Assembly (NCBI GenBank): GCA_033439255.1
Contig: CM065880.1
Coordinates: forward strand, 3,286,001-3,350,000
Origin: Hericium rajendrae
Lineage: Eukaryota; Basidiomycota; Agaricomycetes; Russulales; Hericiaceae
Reading direction: 5' to 3'
DNA length: 64,000 bases
Made by a program: the position numbers and the translations under genes. The number at the start of each line of letters is the position of its first letter. Positions within the stretch are counted from its first letter, which is position 1. This document shows positions 38,727 to 51,413 of the stretch, in pieces. Under the pieces are notes generated by a model. It had not been told where the DNA came from, did no database searches, and saw only the letters and a list, made by a program, of their open reading frames with translations.

Positions 38727-39424
38727 ATGGCTACTGCCGCAAAGTTCGTCTTTAGATCGAATTTACTGATGACACGCGGAAACTGATCGTTGCAGGTCTC
38801 TGGCTACCTGCATATTCTGCAAGATCGTCAAAGGTGCGTCGGTCCGTTCGCGAAGGGCGCCGTAATTCCTCAACTGCAAGAGAACAGGCGACATTCCGAG
38901 TTTCAAGCTCGTCGAGACCGACTTTTCGTACGTGAATGGTCTCAATCTAGTCATAGCAAGTGTCTCAATCGTTCCATTGACATTTAGGCTCTCCTTCCTC
39001 GATATCGGGCCCCTGTCCAAAGGCCATGCCTTGATCATCCCTAAGTGTCAGAAATACACTATATGGTCCACGATGACGAGCTAATCCTTTGTATAGACCA
39101 TGCGCAGAAGCTGCATGAACTCCCGGACGAGTATCTGCAGGACGTGCTCCCGATCGCGAAGAAGATCGCCATTGCTCAGGGCATCGAGAACTACAACATC
39201 CTGCAGGTACGTCATTCCTACCATAGTCATACCCTCGTGTCCTGATTACGGGGACATAGAATAACGGGCGCATCGCGCACCAGGAGGTCGACCACGTCCA
39301 CTTCCACGTCATCCCTAAGCCTTCCGCCTCCGATGAGGAGGGATTAGTCATCGGCTGGCCTATCCAGAAGCCGCCGATTGACGAAGTGAAGGCATTCTAT
39401 GAAGAACTGAAGCAGAAGCTGTGA
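38727..39424 (+). CDS. HIT-family nucleotide hydrolase (HINT-type)
   Basis: Six exons: 38727-38743, 38796-38833, 38888-38927, 38988-39046, 39097-39206, 39260-39424, 142 aa. The exons are very short but every junction is GT-AG and in phase. The protein has CIFCKIVKGDIPSF at the N terminus, DIGPLSKGHALIIPK in the middle and the catalytic histidine triad HVHFHVIPKP near residue 108. HINT-type enzymes cleave adenosine phosphoramidates. The neighbouring DUF7918 gene is divergent, with about 250 bp between the starts. Confidence 0.9.
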
Positions 39425-39757
39425 GATGTAAACAGGAATTGTGTATTATAGCCAGAGGACGGATTGAACGTGTAGAGGGGTGTTGTAATGTCAGAAATAG
39501 TGATATCTAAGCACAGTTCACCCGATACGCTTTCCGTGTATTCTGCGAGGTCAAGGGCACTCTTCGAGTCGAAATGGAGTCCGAGCCCTGGTCAAGGGGT
39601 ATTTCTGAATATTTCAAGGAAATTGGGTACAAATCACGACGCGCCGCGGCCAGATTCTTGACCTTCACTGACCTTCCACCCTCACCACCACCATAGATAT
39701 CCTCCGCACCGCTACTTCCCCTCCATACCCTATGCAAAATTATTGAACAGTACACCA

Positions 39758-42700
39758 ATGTCACAATCTAATCGCCCTCTTATAGGTTCTGTACTCGAGC
39801 GGAAGCCAAGTGCGACAGCGCCGGCGCCGAAGCCACCGGGCTCATTCAGCACGACGGGTTTCCCAGCCGTGCAGCACCGCTCGAAGAGCGCCTTTGCGCG
39901 CGGACGCGAGGGTATCAAAAAGTTCGAGCCAGGCCTTGCGCGACCCGTTGCTCCCCCGCTGGTCAAGCCGTCCGAGGTGATGCAGCATGGCGGCGATGCG
40001 TTCGTGCGCGGGGAGCCGGCGCCGGAGACCGAGCAGTGGCGGCGTCAGATGGCGGAGGAGAACGAGCGGCGGGTGGCGGCGATGACGGAGGAGGAGCGCG
40101 AGGAGGAGCGCAGGGACATCGAGGAGCGGTTTGGGAAGGATATTGGGGAAATTTTGAGGCGGACGAAGGAGGCGCGGGAGGCGAGGGAGCGGCAGATGGA
40201 CAAGGGTAGGCAGGGTAAGGAGGAACACAAGGTGAGAGGTGGTGCGTCTTGCAGTGCAGGCCCGGGCGAGCTCAAACATGAGGATGTTTCGCAGATGGAG
40301 ATCGAACGAGCAGGTATGCATTACATATATTTTCTCAGCGTGCAGATCTTAGACGTCTCCTTTCCTAAGGAACCCCGACGCCCTTGAGAGGTAAGTCACA
40401 GCATTCTGTCCTGGGATGATGACCAATTTCTAGCGTGTAGTGAGTACAAAATCATTATCACCATCCCCTCCGCCCATACTCTCCGCCGCGAGCACGCGGC
40501 CCTCCAGCAGAACAGGACGTCTACTGCGCTTCGCAGATTTACGACCAGAGGACGTGCACGTCTACGAATCCGCGCCACCGTCCCCTCGCAGAAAGACATT
40601 GGCCCTCCCTCCGCCATCCGCGGACGCCACCGCCGTCTCGCTCGGCCAATGGAGAGGAAAACTGCCCGCCTTCGCGCAGAAAGAACCCGTAACCATGCAA
40701 GAGGACGTGCAGATGGCGTCGCCGACCGCGCTCAAACCCTCAGGCGGGCCCGCCGCCCCCGAACCGGAGGAAGGCACGCCGGAGTACATCCGTCGCCGCT
40801 TCTTCCCCAACGCGCCCGCGGACGACCCGAACCTCGCGTGGATCCAGGCGCTGCCGCCGGCCGCGCTGTCCAGCGTGAGCGCCCCGCGCTTCGACCTGCA
40901 GGGCGCACCCGTGCCTTCGGTGATTGGGGAAACGATGCCGACGCATCTGGGGCTGCACCACCATGCCGACGGGGGCCGCGCGGGGTATACGCTGGATGAT
41001 ATCTTCCTGCTGTCGCGCTCGACTGTGCCCGCGCAGCGCGCGACGATGCTCAGCGTGCTGGCGAAAATTGGCCGGCGGCTGGGGAAGATGGTGCGCGGCG
41101 ATCAGGACGCGAGGGAGTGGCTGGATGAACTTGCGGGGAAGGAGCTAGAGCTGAGAAAGAGGATTCTCGCGGCTGGGGTGGAGGCGATGGGCGAGAAGGG
41201 GAGTGTGGGCGCGATGGCGGTGGAGATCATGTGGGTGTGCGTCGTCGATTGGGACGAAGAGCTTGCGGAGATGGAGGGCGTGGAGCTGCAGGAGGAACAG
41301 CCCGAGAGCCTGCCTTCGGACGAAGAGAAAGCCCTTGCGCCTGTCGACGCGATATCGTCGCTGCCGTTGAATTACTTGCTCCCTCAAATTGCGGCGGCGT
41401 TTGGCTTCGCGTCGCTCCCGCACGAGTCCTTGCTGGAACTGTTGGCGGTGACCCTCCGTCTTGCCAGACACACGAACGCCTTCGCGACTGCTATCACGAC
41501 GACATCATCTATGATCGTTAACGTCATGCGCACCTTTGTCCTCACCCCCATCCCGCCGAGACAGTCTGAACCTCCCCCAGCGCCCCTCGCCATCCAGCTG
41601 CTCACGACCCTCGCTCTGTCTTCGCGCGCCAATGCGCGCACACTTGTTGACCCCGCCGACGCCCTGCTCCGCTTCATCACGACCCTCCCGCCCTCCTCGC
41701 CATACCCATTACCCCTCGCGACATCCCTGCTTGCGCACACTCTACGCCTCTATACCGTTCTCGCATCCTACGGGCTCTACGCGCACATCGCCACCACCGC
41801 CGCGGAGCCGCTCGCCCGCCTGGGTGCCTACGTCGTCTCGCCCGCCTGCGAGTTCCACCCTACCATCGCGGGCTACGCCAGCCTTCTCGGCGCGTGGATC
41901 GTCTGCGCGACGGATCCGCACCAGACGACGCCGGAGCACGACATCCTGTGGAGCCAGGTCGACGCATGGGGGTGGGGCGCGGACCTGCTGAGGATGCGGA
42001 CGCGGCTCGGGCAGACATCGCGCGACACGGAGGCGTGGGCGGCGGTATGGGATGCGCTGGCGGCGTGGCTGGAGGGCGCGCATGTGAATGCGGTTCGTGG
42101 AGGTGAGAGCGAACGGGAGCGCGTGCGGAAGGCGGTCGCGGCGGGCTTTGCGTCTGGGACTGAGAAGCAGGTGGTGTTGGTGGCGATGGGCGAGCTGAGG
42201 CTCGCGCTGGGCCCGCTTGGGGATGTGGGCCCGCTCGATGTGGAGAGGCTGCAGCGTATGGCAGCGTATTCGAACGTGCTCAGTTCTGCTATGCGCCTGT
42301 GGTTGGCGTGTCTGCCTTCTACAGCTGACGTTCGTCCTGAGCCGCCGTTCCTCCTTCCATTATCCCTGCTCTCCGCGCTGTCCGCCGACATCGCCACGCA
42401 CAACATCTTCTCTCTGATCTATTCAGGAGGAGTACCTTCCTATGCGCACGTCTTCTGCCGTCCTTTGACGCGTCTTCTGGCGACATACGTGCGCGTCGCG
42501 CGCCGGATACCCAATACACCGGATGACCTCTGGCTGGCGCAACTCTCATCTGTCCTCATACGCCTAATACCTGGTGACGAAGAGTCTGCGCACTTCCTGA
42601 TCACACAAGCCGTCGATCTGGTCAACGAGCAATTCCTCAGCACGCGAGGCTGGACAGCGCCAGAAGTCATATGGCAGCGCGGCGGCATGCGCGTTGTCGG

Positions 42701-43910
42701 GCCTTTCCTGACCTTCTCCCTCAGGCCTACCGAAGAGTCGTCAATTGGTCCCTTGGTGCCTACCACCCGGTCCATCAAGTTCGCGACCACACAGCGCCTC
42801 CCGCCTGCGTGGGTGGTCCGCCGACGCGCGCACGGCTCGAGCCTGCCGCTCGCGCGCGACTGGCCGCTCACTGCGCTGGACCACCTCCTGCGCTCGGGGA
42901 CGTCGCCCGTCTGGCACAACCTCCCGGACAAGTGGGACGCGAGCGAGACGGAGGTCGTGCGCGCGTCGCTGCTGCTCGCGAAGGTCGTGCGCGAGGCGCT
43001 GCGCGTGAACGGGCTCGCGGGCTTCGCGATCGGCCGCGCGGACGCCGTCGTAGGGTGCATGAAGGTGTTCATGCTGGAGCATGGGCAGGTGCAGGGCGCG
43101 CCGGTGCAGGGCACGGGTGCGGGCGTGGGCTCGGACGAGGTGTTTAGGGATGCGGTTGTCAGCGGGCTCATGGAGGACCTGGTCGTGCCGTACACGCTCG
43201 AGGCCTCTCCGGATGGCTTGTCAGCGGCACCTGCTGCGCCAGGCCATGACGCAGAAGACGACATCGAGGCCGTCGGCGCGCGCTTCCTTGGGGCGTCGAC
43301 GCCGTTCTTCCAGTTCTACACGGACTTCGTCGCGTTGTACGATGCCATCTCGTTTGGGCACCCGCTCTTCGCGGCGCTGCTGCTCCCGCCGACTGCGCAG
43401 CGCTACGCCAAGGACTACCGCAAGTTGCTGTATGTCGAGACGGCGCACACGCTCGCGACGGTGCGCACGCCAATCGAGCGCGTCATCGGCGGGCGGATCG
43501 GGGAATTCCTTTGGCCCGCAGAGAGCGACTCTGAGATCATCGGCGCGTATCTGGGGATCGTTCTAGGCCTGCGCGGACGCGGGCACGTCGAGGGCTTCGT
43601 GCGGTGGATCGTGGTGCACCACGTCGCCGCGAACATATGGCCGGACCTGCGGGAGATCGAGAGCCTGGAGAATGCGGCTGCTGAGGAGCGCGCGCGGAAG
43701 CTGCTGGAGGCTGTGATGGGTCAGGGCCGGAACGAGGACGTCAGGGAGATGGTGCTGTATTGGCAGAGGAGAGATGGCGCGGCGGTCTTATCGCCCGCGT
43801 GCTTTGCTCTGGACGCGCAGACTCGGACGGCGCGGCTGGCCTGGGTGAGAAGCTGGACTGCGCAAGGAATATCTGACAGGATCTCCAGCTTGTTTGATTC
43901 ATTAGGTTAG
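39758..43910 (+). CDS. RNA polymerase II-associated protein 1 (RPAP1) homologue
   Basis: Three exons: 39758-40313, 40370-40390 (only 21 nt) and 40441-43910, 1348 aa. The first intron uses CCTAAG and the second GTGTAG as acceptor. N-terminal features are SVLERKP and the RPAP1_N segment (MAEENERRVAAMTEEEREEERRDIE). After the short exons comes the RPAP1_C segment (EYIRRRFFPNAPADDP, RFDLQGAPV, LDDIFLLSRSTVPAQR). A long Leu/Ala-rich helical, ARM/HEAT-like remainder follows. RPAP1 helps assemble RNA polymerase II and bring it to the nucleus. The gene is high in GC, unlike the transposon flanks. Confidence 0.88.
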
Positions 43911-44104
43911 AGACATAATGTAGTAGAAGTTCACCAATGTTTTGTACTAACCTTTGTATCCATAATTGTCTGTTTCGATGATGCTAATTCCACGTCTAGG
44001 CGCAGGATTCCAGACGCCATGACTTCACCCTCCAGAATATGATGTTTCATTATCTTCTACATCGTATGCTAAATTCCGAAACCGAGATTAATAACGATAG
44101 AGCC

Positions 44105-45870
44105 TCAGGCATGCAGCCCACTCGCGGCGCGCGGCGAGCTGGGCATGCGATCGGAGATGTCAACCTCTTCAATACTTGGTCCCGGGTAAATCATCTCGTT
44201 GCTTGATGGCTTCTCTCGAATCAAGCATGGCTCATGCTGCGACTCGATGTCACCCGAATCTTGCGCGAATGCAATGCTGCGCGACGTGGGCGACAGGACT
44301 TGCGATACGTGGTTGGCAGTCGGCTGACGGAAGGTAGATTCGATGCCCTGGCCGAGCCCGAGGCGGACAATGATATGGGTCGGAGCGATCCCCTAAGAAG
44401 TCACAATTCGTGAGCGAGGGACAACTGGGATCATATAGCACTGACCATGATTTGTTCCACTCCAGGAATCCCCTGAAGCGCGCTGGTTGATCTCAGCGCA
44501 CGATTGCTGAAGGTGAAATGGCCCTTACCGAGTACATCGGCGAGGTGTACGAGACGGTCACCTCGATGATCAATGAGACGGAATATATGGCCCCGGACTC
44601 TATCCTGTTTCAGCACGGAATTGGTGTGAGCTCATGTGAGTACCAGGACATAAGTGACCATGCACGGACAAAAGAGCTATCGCCCTCCGGTATCTCGATC
44701 CCGCTCTCCGTCCTATCTCCTTTTCGAATTCGTGTGTGCACCACCAGATACGTGATGCTGTTGGATGACGAATATGAATGCTCTGTAGATGAATCGATGA
44801 AGCGCAGGTGAGAGATTTACCAATCAGGACAGTAGTCAGAACTGTCGTGGCGAGCGGGAGGATGTACGCCGCAACACCGAATTTAAAAGATAGCTCATTG
44901 ATGGTGAGCCAATTTGGGGGTGGAATAGCTTGCGACAATGGACTGTCGCGGCGGATACGCCATAACTCGAGGTCATCGTAGAATTTAGCGCAAGCGGTGG
45001 CTATTAGGTTTAGATATTGTCGGCGATTGCTTTGCAGGTCATTGAGCGGTACACGAACCAGAACTCGCGAGCAGTAGGAGGATGGGCAGGACCACAACCC
45101 ATCTTTCCCATCTCGTCCCCTTCCACAGCACGAAGCACCGGTAGATCTGGCATCTGTTTTACTCCTTGTTTTCTCTGGAAGCGGAGTGTTCCAAATTACC
45201 AGCAAGCCGTCACCAAGGAGTCTGAAGGCAACAGCGTCAGGACGTTCAAAGGAAATTGGTAGGATATAACTCACAAATTTGTCCCAAAAAAAGGGGGTCC
45301 TGAATGGCCGCCATCAAGTCCTTGAGAACGGACTGGCTCACGTGGCTGGCGGTCTCTGTAGTGCATGAAACGCAGACCCACCCTATGCAGACTTGGTTCG
45401 TGACTGTATCGGGGATGAGTAGCACCAAGGCAAAGTCGTTAATGACGGTCGTTGAGCAGACGAGAAACATGACTATGGTGATTGGGAGGAAGAATCGCGG
45501 TCCATCGTGCCGTTGTGCCAGTACATAGAAACATCCTGCGAATAAGACCACGTAGATGCCTAGGCATGAGAGATCAGCGACGAAGACAGGTAGGGCGGCA
45601 AATGTACCGACCCCAGATGACCGCCTCGGTCTAATTCAGCCAAACGATCAGCGGGAGCTCCTTGTACAGAATCGACGACATATAAGTACTCGCCCAAAGG
45701 CCTGCTAGGGCTCTCGAAACACAGCGCAAACGATCAGTAAATCGGATTGTAAAGGATGAGACGAGACGTACGACATAGTACTGTACGCCGCACATCGGGA
45801 TTATGGGAGAATGAGACAACGAGATAGTCGAACAGGCAGTTCATTTGACGGTTAATATAGAGGAGAGGAG
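44105..45870 (-). CDS. multi-pass membrane protein of an agaricomycete-expanded family
   Basis: Multi-exon, minus strand; stop at 44105-44107. Conserved pieces in order: EAVIWG then IYVVLFAGCFYVLA (about 45620-45510), FFLPITIVMFLVCST, LLGDGLL-IYRCFVLW and WVVVLPILLLLAS (about 45200-45060), AAYILPLATTVLTTVLIG (about 44870-44825), RRAIALLIESGAIYSVSLIIEVTVSY (44690-44550) and GIAPTHIIVRLGLG (about 44395-44355), then a Ser-rich tail. About six to seven hydrophobic helices are visible. The spliced order matches a large mushroom family with no assigned function known to me. The first exon(s), between 45640 and 45870, and some junctions are uncertain. Confidence 0.65.
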
Positions 45871-45879
45871 CGCTTGAAC

Positions 45880-46740
45880 AGCCGCACGTCCTGATACAAC
45901 CTGTCCATCAGCATGATGGATCCCCATGAAAGGTCTGACAGGCGCGCAGAGTAAATATGCTTCGATTCTGCAAAGAATCTCTAACAGGACCAACCCTCAC
46001 GCCCGCATCGCAGCTGCATTGACAGACACCCGGAGTTTTCCCGTAGCGGTCCAATTTATGTACATACCTCGCAGTACTGCTCCATCAAATTGTAGTTAAA
46101 ATCTAAGTTGCGGTTCGGAGCTCGATGCTTCTCGATGCAAATGGCGACATGAACATATGAAATGAGAGCTGCTTTGACAGTCAGAACCGTCGAGTTCATC
46201 ACTTTCCGGCACTGACCTTGTAAGTTTGTTGTAACCTGTCCTAATGTACCATCAAGACGGTCCATATTCGCGACAGGTTCATAGCCACAGCCAGCGCTGC
46301 CGCGAAGTTCGCATATTGCGTTGAGCTGATCAACTGTTCACGCTGATGAATCTGTCACCATGCAGAGCATTGTCCTGCAGAGATGAAGGGTGTACAAGAG
46401 AGCCATCGCACCAAGGCACTTGCGAAGCTTCTTGAGAATGAGGATAGTCAGCGGTGAGGATAGTCCCAGTGGTCGCGACACCTGCACAGCCGAAATATCA
46501 GGGGATGTGTATAACAGTCGTCGGGAGTGAGAAGAGTGTATATGACTGGATGGAAGAGGGATGAAATCAGGCCATAACCACGGTTTCCTGGATATTGTAC
46601 AAACGAAGAGCAATAGAATCTAAATACTGCACACAGCAATCACGGACAAAGTCAGAACATGAAACTGGGAAATCATGAGCGAAAGCCCAAACCAAGGAGC
46701 GCAAGGCATCAAGCCAGACTGTCTGGACTCTTGAGCCTGA
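45880..46740. other. unassigned region
   Basis: Short minus-strand frames (46056-46265, 46338-46613) could be exons of a small gene, but no conserved motif or convincing splice chain was found. Confidence 0.3.
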
Positions 46741-46742
46741 CA

Positions 46743-48335
46743 TTACGTCGCGACGAATCGCTGCCGCACGTCATCCGGCAGGCAGCTCGCCTCCGAGGTG
46801 CACTCGTACACCTCCAGCTCCCCGCCTTTGCATATCAGAGCCAAACGCTTGTCCTTGTGCGCAAGCGCCGTCTCCTGGATCACCTTCAGCACGTCTCGAA
46901 GCCTCCCAAGGCTCGCCTTCGTCGCCTTCCTCTGCGCCTCCATCTCGCTGCCCATCAGCTCGCTCTTGCGGATTTCGGAGAAGGCGCCGCGGGTATGCAC
47001 GCCGAGGTAGAAATGGGGTGTCTGAGAGAGATAAAGTCGGAGATAGACGTCAGACCAGTTAGTCTGGTCGATCCAATAGACAGAACGTGTCGTGAGTTCG
47101 ATGATAGAGTCTTGAGGAACCCCAGAGCCTCCGCGAACGACGCGGAGTGGAGACTGGGAGGGGTTTCCCTGAGGGTGAGATGACTCCGGTTCCGCGCTCA
47201 CGGCAATGGGGTTCACACTGAGTGTGGCGAGGGAGTCCGCGAGATCATCTGGAGTCGAAGCCAATGCTGGTGAGGCGCGGCTCTTCTCCGTAGGCAGATA
47301 GGCATCGATCTTGTATCGGACGACCACGTTGAGACCGAAGAGATCCTGGGATAGGCATTGGTGTCAAATCGTGCAGCTGAGACATTATAGATGACTTACA
47401 TATTTGATGACCCGATAATGAACGAGGCCGCCCTCGCTTTCGGGCGTCGCTTTCGTCGTCTCGCGTTCGAAGGCCAATCCGAAAGTCTTGCCGTTGCCCG
47501 CCAGGTCCTTGGTGTTAGGCTCCCACCTGTTCAAGAGAACGGTGCGGTCTCCAGCTAACTCGAAATTGATGCGGAAATCCTCCTCAGGCCCATGGTCGAT
47601 CCACCGCATGAGCTTCCTGAGACCGTTCCGATCCGTGATGAAGTCAATCTTGGGCCACTCGACCTTTTTTCCCATTTCGTCCACAGCCAGCAGGAGTGGC
47701 AGGAGGGAGGACGAGGGCATCCTGAAGTCGTTCTGGTCCAAGAAACGCAGGCCTTCGTCTGGGGCGAGAGTGAATGGGGCCTCGCGATCGACCCATTGAG
47801 GAGCGGATCCTATCGCACACGCCATGTCAAAGTCAGTCCGTGTCAATGAGATGCAAGTATAGTACTAACCCGGTACAATGATCGTGGGTTCCTCGCTCTC
47901 CACCCAGTTATATGATCCAAGGAAGGTCATGTTCTGAATATCAACTTCATCCTCTGTGGCTGCAGCCTCCGTCTGAGGGCGCGACAGCGTCTCAAGGGGC
48001 AGGTCAGTCAACAGGCCTTCGTCCATGTTGCGATCGTGTGGAATCTTGTATAACGCGAGCTTTTCTTCGCGGTGTGGGTCAAAGACAACGTCATTGTAAT
48101 ATGTGCCGTCTCGTCCTCTCGTAAGCCCACCTCGTCCTCCACCGTGGCCATGACCTGTGCCATGGTCAATGGAGCGACCAACGCGACCTGTACCAATAGA
48201 CGTACCACGGTCACGAAGTGCCCCGTTGTAACCACCACGACCACCACGAATGGTAAAGGAGCCACGCTCGAAGCTACGACGACCACGGAAGCCGCCTTTA
48301 GAGTAAGTGACGAGGGTAAAAGATGATTCTGACAT
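46743..48335 (-). CDS. RGG-rich DXO/RAI1-like paralogue A
   Basis: Exons 48335-47870, 47809-47400, 47345-46743 (GT-AG), 492 aa. The start MSESSFTLVTYS is shared with copy B, and a TATAAA lies about 40 nt upstream. A Gly/Arg-rich N-terminal tail (RGGRGGYNG) suggests RNA contact. The conserved body has FLGSYNWVES, PTIIVPG, DFITDRNGLRKLMRWID, RTVLLNRWEP, HYRVIKY-DLFGLNVVVRYKIDAY and SIIELTTRSV, ending LALICKGGELEVYEC. The second-half order (acidic/hydrophobic x D, ELxT, then a QLYLSQTPHFYLGVHTRG strand) recalls DXO/RAI1 decapping nucleases. The expected ExD reads KID and ELK reads ELT here, so activity is doubtful. Similar proteins are sometimes labelled geranylgeranyl diphosphate synthase; I see no DDxxD motif. 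Confidence 0.6.
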
Positions 48336-48370
48336 GTTTGCTGAGGCTTCACGGCGCACACTCGAGCAGC

Positions 48371-48376
48371 TTTATA
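48371..48376 (-). promoter_or_regulatory. TATA box of paralogue A
   Basis: TATAAA on the minus strand within GGTATAAAGCTGCT, about 36 nt before the ATG at 48335. The same block precedes paralogue B. Confidence 0.6.
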
Positions 48377-49364
48377 CCTCGCTGTATATGTGCACCGTCA
48401 TTGGAGCTCTGAGCGCAGCATACAGGATCCCGCTGCGCAAGCTCGGTCCAGCAGCGTCGCCGCTGCTGTTGAGGTCAAAGCTGCGTGATAGCTGCGTCGA
48501 CGTTCGATGACGTGCTCTTACCATTCAAGGACTTCGGCATACAGAAGTTTGCCACGAGGCAGAGGAGCGAAAGAGGAGCGCTCTCGAATGATGTTGCTCT
48601 GCGACTGCGCTGGAAGGCAACCTTGCCTTGGAGGGAGCAGCAGATACGATTGACTGCGATAGCACACCGGAGCGTCAGATGCTCAGATGCAGAGGACTGC
48701 GCAGGCCTGCCATCGTCAAATGAACTCAGCCGCAGAATTGATACCGAAAGTAGCAGACAAACGATCCTTACGATGGAGAAAAGTCTTGCGGGAGCATTTT
48801 GTGTAGAGAACGAGGAGTCTTGCAGGTTGCAGAAGGATGATTGCCGTTAAGTAGATACGGGCGTCGCGAGGGTAAGACTATCACCTCAGTCAATGGATTC
48901 CGGTAGGAATACGTTACAGTCAAGACGATGAGCGACTGCGATATACCACCGTCTTGTCGCGCAAAGATCTCATGCAAGTCAACCATGATTGTCAGCAAAT
49001 CAGCAGGCTGCTTGAGAAGATGGAAGAGATGAAACCTCCACGTAATCCTACTGCAACAATCAGTGCGGTCCGTTGATGCACTGATCGAATTCCTTGCAGA
49101 AGAGTGAAGCAGCTTAACAGACAGATGTGAAGGATATAAATCAGAGTAGAATAGGATTCATGGCAAATATGCTGTGAGTTCGTTGACGACGTCGAGGACG
49201 GAGGACAACTTGTTCTAACGGTGGGTTTATTGGTTTGTTTGGCAAAAGCCTCTGATCCTAACAATTACATAATCAATGTGAACAACGCTTTGCAACTTGT
49301 AAGACGCCGCCAGACCCAGGTTCTGCGCCACATTCTACTGCCGCGTCTATCACTGGACATTGAC

Positions 49365-50826
49365 ATGGCATCTCAACAAGCTCAAGCAGAAGGGCTATGC
49401 CTTCGGTTCCCAGAAAATCTGCCTCCACACCCAACCTTTTCCCATGAGGCCGCGGTCCAGATGCTGTTGCGAGCCATCCAAATCTCGGCGCAGGTGCCAT
49501 ATCATTGGGGCTACATCGATAAACCAGCTGGTGAGCGGTCAAGCTATACGAGTCTCTATGACCTTCAATATTTACTCGGATCACAGACGGACAGCTATAC
49601 CTGCTCTACATTCCAGCGCACCTCGGTTTCCCGATTGACGGAATCCACTTTCTGGAACCGGAGCAGAGGTACACCATACAAGCCGGACCCACTCGCGTTC
49701 GTGCCTATCCCGATTCTATGTTTGCTCGGCGCCTGATGTTGATGCCTCCGTCTTAGGAACTGGAGGTGATCGAAGTGCGCTACGGATTTATCCCGGGCTC
49801 CGGGGAGACGAGCGCCTCCCGCGTGCGCCGACGATATCGCCTGCACAAGGGCGGCCACCCTCAACTCGTCCTCGTACACTACTCGCGCGGCGCATCGCTG
49901 CGTCAGTCCGTGCTTCTCTCCAGCTTGCCTCTACTAACACCTCGGCCTTTGTAGCCATACCGCCGAACATCATCAACCAGCCTGTGCGACCGTATCCTCT
50001 CCGACCAGTCAACGAGCCAGCGGTGTTCGTGATGGGTGACAAGATGGGTCAGAAGATCATGGTCCCACCCGGCCCGCCCGTACCACCAGGCGCAGCACAT
50101 CCTATCGCGCCTGGCGCCGCGACCATGCCCTTCGCTGGGAGGCCCGACCCCCAGGTCCTGTTGGCGCAGCAGAATCGTGACATGGAGGCGCTGGAAAGAC
50201 GGAGTCAGCGAGAAAGAAGCATGAGCATGACCCAGGTACGCCAATTTACTTATTCGTCGACTATCGTCATTAACACCGAACATGTGCAGCGTGCGCCACC
50301 GCCACCGCCTGCGCGACAAGATGAAGAGGATTCAGCCGGTCAGTGACTCCTTTGACTGTTTTGTAAAACGCTCAAAGATGGTTGCATAGACGAGATGGAG
50401 AATATCTCCTCGCGAACGCTTGCTTTGACGAGATATAAGCGGAACCATGAATTCATGAACGAAGTGTTCATGTTCGCCGCCTTCGGTCCGACTTCCGCTC
50501 AATCGCCTCCATTATATGCCAACTGACGCTCTTCTAGGCGACAAGCACACCCCAAAACCTCCACCCGCCTATTCCATTTTCGATAAATCCGAGCTCGACG
50601 AGAAAGCCGTAAGTCCCGTGGTGCTCCTGGCCTGTGACTCTCCTTCTTACTGCGGCCTGCTTCTCCGCAGTCCAAGTTGACGTCTGAGATACAAGACCTG
50701 CGGGCAAGAGCTGCTGCGAGACAGGCTGTGAGAGCGGAAGCGGAGAATGCCGACGTGAGCATGGAGGCGCCTGCGGATATCACGGTATCTGTACAAGCGC
50801 CCCCGGCTGACAGCCTCGCTGTCTGA
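49365..50826 (+). CDS. ssr4: SWI/SNF and RSC complex subunit Ssr4 homologue
   Basis: Eight exons: 49365-49530, 49587-49696, 49757-49901, 49955-50235, 50290-50338, 50390-50485, 50538-50608, 50671-50826, 357 aa. The N-terminal DUF1750/Ssr4 domain is clear after splicing: PYHWGYIDKPADGQLYLLY, FPIDGIHFLEPEQRYTI, ELEVIEVRYGFIPGSGET and RRRYRLHKGGHPQLVLVHYSRG. A Pro-rich centre follows, then LTRYKRNHEFMNEVF and a helical end. Ssr4 is a fungal subunit of chromatin-remodelling complexes in fission yeast. The gene sits between the arms of the inverted duplication, and its 3' flank runs directly into the right arm. Confidence 0.85.
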
Positions 50827-51372
50827 TCCTTCGTTGTCTGTGTCCCTCTTGTGTTATTTAACTTATTGCGTCTTGTAAGTAATAGCCATCTTCCTTGTGT
50901 AATCTGCAAGACTGCTCGTTCTCTGCACAACATACTTCCGCAAGAGTTCTCTGCATCGTAAGAATCGCTTTTCGCTACTCTCGGTATCAACTTAGTGGCT
51001 GAGTTCATTTGACGATGACAGGCCCACGCAGTCCTCAGAAGATAGACATCTCATGCTCCGGTATGCTATCGCAGTTAATCGTGTCTCTGCTGCTCCTTCC
51101 CGAGCAAAGGGGCCTTCCAGCGCAGTCGCAGAGCAACATCACCCGAGTACGTCCTTCCTTCGCTTGACTGCTCTGCCTCGTGGCAAATTCCTCTATGCGG
51201 AAGTTTTTGAACGGTAAGAGCACATCATCGAACGTCCACGCAGCTATCACGCAGCTCCTTCTCGATGTTTGTGTCCTCAGTAGCAGCGAACGTGCTCCTG
51301 GCCCGAGCTTGCGCAGTGGGGACCCTGCATGCTGCGCTCAGAACACCAATGACGAGGCGCGCGTAGCGAGGG

Positions 51373-51379
51373 TATAAAG
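51373..51379 (+). promoter_or_regulatory. TATA box of paralogue B
   Basis: TATAAAG within GGTATAAAGCTGCT, about 35 nt before the ATG at 51414. The block is conserved with paralogue A. Confidence 0.6.
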
Positions 51380-51413
51380 CTGCTGGAGTGTGCGCTATCA
51401 AGCGTCAGCAAAC

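Larger units (their letters stand above)
46743..48850 (-). repeat. inverted segmental duplication, left arm
   Basis: Gene A with about 500 bp upstream is repeated in opposite orientation at about 50875-53161. Similarity extends from the coding region through the TATA box and a non-coding stretch (for example GCTGCGTGATAGCTGCGT at about 48477) to about 48850. Moderate divergence and small indels indicate an older event. Confidence 0.75.
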
